Below are positions 8,167 through 8,775 of a stretch of DNA of 8,775 bases, piece by piece (the first letter of the stretch is position 1; each line of letters begins with the position of its first letter). Source of the DNA: Acidimicrobiia bacterium. GTDB taxonomy: Bacteria; Actinomycetota; Acidimicrobiia; Acidimicrobiales; Ilumatobacteraceae. The notes under the pieces were generated by a model. The model was given only the letters and a program-made list of their open reading frames with translations. It did no database searches and had not been told where the DNA came from. The stretch is from assembly GCA_030425785.1 (NCBI GenBank), contig JAUHYJ010000125.1:1-8775 (forward strand). The letters run 5' to 3'. The position numbers and the translations under genes were made by a program.

Positions 8167-8200
8167 CGATCCGCCCGGTCCTGATCCGACCGAACCCGGG

Positions 8201-8228
8201 TTGCTGCCGATCGCGCCGCCGCTACACT
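8201..8228 (+). promoter_or_regulatory. Promoter of the tRNA-Gln gene
   Basis: TTGCTG (8201-8206) and TACACT (8223-8228) are separated by 16 bases and would start transcription a few bases before the tRNA at 8243. The spacing and position suit a housekeeping sigma-70-type promoter. Confidence 0.65.
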
Positions 8229-8242
8229 CGTCGGTCGCCCAC

Positions 8243-8317
8243 TGGGGTGTGGTGTAACTGGCAACACAGCAGATTCTGGTTCTGTCGTTAGGGGTTCGAT
8301 TCCTCTCACCCCAACCA
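8243..8317 (+). tRNA. tRNA-Gln, anticodon CTG
   Basis: A full cloverleaf folds by eye. The acceptor stem TGGGGTG pairs with CACCCCA, the D-stem GTGT with ACAC around a GG-containing loop, and the anticodon stem GCAGA with TCTGT around TTCTGGT. The anticodon CTG (8276-8278) reads CAG. The T-stem AGGGG/CCTCT holds the TTCGATT loop. The first pair is U1-A72, a known hallmark of glutamine tRNAs. The 3' CCA is encoded (8315-8317). The discriminator base (8314) is A, whereas G is what I would expect for bacterial tRNA-Gln. The tRNA is probably charged through the neighbouring GluRS and then amidated, but no GatCAB or GlnRS gene is in view. Confidence 0.95.
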
Positions 8318-8341
8318 ACCGGGGGCTTCGGCCGTCCGGTT
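8317..8341 (+). terminator. Hairpin after tRNA-Gln, probable terminator or processing signal
   Basis: AACCGGGGGC and GCCGTCCGGTT form a ten-pair stem (one G-T pair, one bulged G) closed by a stable TTCG tetraloop. It begins at the end of the encoded CCA. No T-run follows, so it could act as a weak terminator or as a 3' processing and stability element. Confidence 0.5.
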
Positions 8342-8354
8342 CGCATAGCTCGGC

Positions 8355-8360
8355 GATAAT
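8355..8360 (+). promoter_or_regulatory. -10 element of the tRNA-Glu promoter
   Basis: GATAAT matches the -10 consensus at five of six bases and ends 17 bases before the tRNA-Glu start. No convincing -35 lies at the usual distance; that region overlaps the hairpin behind tRNA-Gln. The two tRNAs therefore appear to be separately transcribed. Confidence 0.55.
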
Positions 8361-8377
8361 GTCGAGCGTCGCAGCTT

Positions 8378-8453
8378 GGCCCGTTCGTCTAGTGGCCTAG
8401 GACACCACCCTCTCAAGGTGGCGGCACGGGTTCGAATCCCGTACGGGCTGCCA
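8378..8453 (+). tRNA. tRNA-Glu, anticodon CTC
   Basis: The cloverleaf has the acceptor stem GGCCCGT paired with ACGGGCT (first pair a G-U wobble), the D-stem GTCT/GGAC with an AGTGGCCTA loop, and the anticodon stem CCACC/GGTGG around CTCTCAA. The anticodon CTC (8412-8414) reads GAG. The T-stem ACGGG/CCCGT holds the TTCGAAT loop. The discriminator is G and CCA is encoded (8451-8453). Its amino acid partner enzyme, GltX, is encoded about 1 kb upstream. The 3' half of this gene is the likely attachment site for the integrase that starts 130 bases further on. Confidence 0.96.
8426..8453 (+). other. Predicted attachment site core (3' end of tRNA-Glu)
   Basis: Tyrosine integrases often recombine at the T-arm and 3' end of a tRNA gene and leave the tRNA intact. 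The segment from the T-stem through CCA is the expected core here, because an integrase gene follows directly. The second copy (the far end of the element) would be outside this window, so the exact limits cannot be set. Confidence 0.4.
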
Positions 8454-8456
8454 ACA

Positions 8457-8505
8457 CGAAACCCCAGGTAGACCGCCAGAAATGGTCGGTCCGCCTGGGG
8501 TTTCG
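8457..8505 (+). terminator. Long hairpin after tRNA-Glu, probable bidirectional terminator
   Basis: CGAAACCCCAGG (8457-8468) is perfectly complementary to CCTGGGGTTTCG (8494-8505). Inside this, GACCG pairs with CGGTC and CCA with TGG around a GAAA tetraloop, with one small internal mismatch and one bulged T. The outer arms give A-rich 5' and T-rich 3' edges, as in rho-independent terminators working on both strands. It would end the tRNA-Glu transcript and insulate it from the integrase gene. Confidence 0.75.
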
Positions 8506-8582
8506 TCGCGCCTCGGCGCGCGCCCACGCACGCCCGGGCAGCCCTGGACAGGTGCAACACCCCCACGCCATGCTGACCGAGC

Positions 8583-8775
8583 ATGTACCTCCGCAAGCTC
8601 GACTCGGGCGCCTACCAGGTGCTCGTGAAACACGCCGGCCGCCGCCGGTCAGCGACAGCGGCGACGCGTGCGGAGGCGACGCAGCTCGGCGCCGAGCTGC
8701 TCCTCGAGCTCGGCGGCTCACCCCGTTCGGCCGCGACGGTGGCGGACCTCCTCGCCGGGCACCTGGCCGACGTCC
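8583..8775 (+). CDS. Tyrosine-recombinase-type integrase, N-terminal part (3' end off the window)
   Basis: Sixty-four residues are visible before the window ends. An in-frame stop at 8574-8576 makes the ATG at 8583 the first possible start; no clear ribosome binding site precedes it. Residues 1-45 resemble the arm-binding domain of actinobacterial phage-type integrases: short strands around GAYQVLVKHAGRRRSAT, then ATRAEATQLGAELLLELG. A TVADLLAGHLADV segment (52-64) matches the usual entry into the core-binding domain. The catalytic domain with its Arg-His-Arg-Tyr residues lies beyond the edge and cannot be checked. Its place just downstream of a tRNA gene strongly supports the call. It would catalyse insertion and excision of a genomic island, integrative element or prophage at the tRNA-Glu gene. 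An isolated relic integrase remains possible. Confidence 0.72.
   Translation, partial: MYLRKLDSGAYQVLVKHAGRRRSATAATRAEATQLGAELLLELGGSPRSAATVADLLAGHLADV

Noticed and set aside
8161..8215. Short palindrome AACCCGGGTT and a CGGTC/GACCG pair after the DUF218 gene as a terminator
   Set aside because: Stems are too short and no T-run follows; no confident terminator can be called there.
7345..8346. Minus-strand open frame of 333 codons covering the DUF218 gene and tRNA-Gln
   Set aside because: It runs through a tRNA gene and a recognisable domain protein on the other strand, and has no motif of its own.
8306..8721. Minus-strand open frames of about 80-100 codons over tRNA-Glu and the integrase start
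   Set aside because: They read through a tRNA and a terminator hairpin. Pieces such as ARTGFEPVPPP are the familiar false translation of tRNA antisense sequence.
8570..8775. Alternative start ATG at 8570 for the right-edge gene
   Set aside because: It is in a different frame, giving a Pro/Arg-rich product with no integrase resemblance.
1..8775. CRISPR array, insertion sequence or toxin-antitoxin pair
   Set aside because: No spaced direct repeats, transposase motifs or small paired genes were found. Only the end of a likely integrated element is visible at the right edge.

Overview
The window is high-GC DNA with GTG starts and a possible leaderless promoter. It carries a very large NAD-dependent glutamate dehydrogenase and a tRNA-Gln that would normally be served by the indirect (GluRS plus GatCAB) route. 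Together these point to an actinobacterium, probably of the Acidimicrobiia/Ilumatobacter type. That taxonomic call is inference from style, not from a marker gene.

Layout, left to right. Positions 1-1217 hold a minus-strand pair: an ECF-type RNA polymerase sigma factor followed, through a 4-base GTGA overlap, by a single-pass membrane protein that runs off the left edge. The membrane protein sits where an anti-sigma factor is expected but lacks the classical zinc anti-sigma motif. A short divergent region (1218-1302) separates this pair from the plus-strand genes. These are the large glutamate dehydrogenase (1303-5991), glutamyl-tRNA synthetase gltX (6021-7400) and a membrane-anchored DUF218/YdcF-family protein (7456-8166). 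Next come two tRNA genes with their own promoters: tRNA-Gln(CTG) and tRNA-Glu(CTC), each followed by a hairpin. The right edge (8583 onward) is the N-terminal part of a tyrosine-recombinase-type integrase reading away from the tRNA-Glu gene.

Two themes stand out. First, the middle of the window gathers glutamate functions: an enzyme that interconverts glutamate and 2-oxoglutarate, the enzyme that loads glutamate onto tRNA, and the two tRNAs that enzyme would charge in an organism without GlnRS. Second, a tRNA-Glu gene followed 130 bases later by an integrase start is the usual signature of one end of an integrated genomic island or prophage; the cargo lies outside this window. Most of the window is ordinary core genome. 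I see no CRISPR array, insertion sequence or clearly new multi-gene system inside it. If something new is present, it most likely lies beyond the right edge, in the element carrying the integrase.
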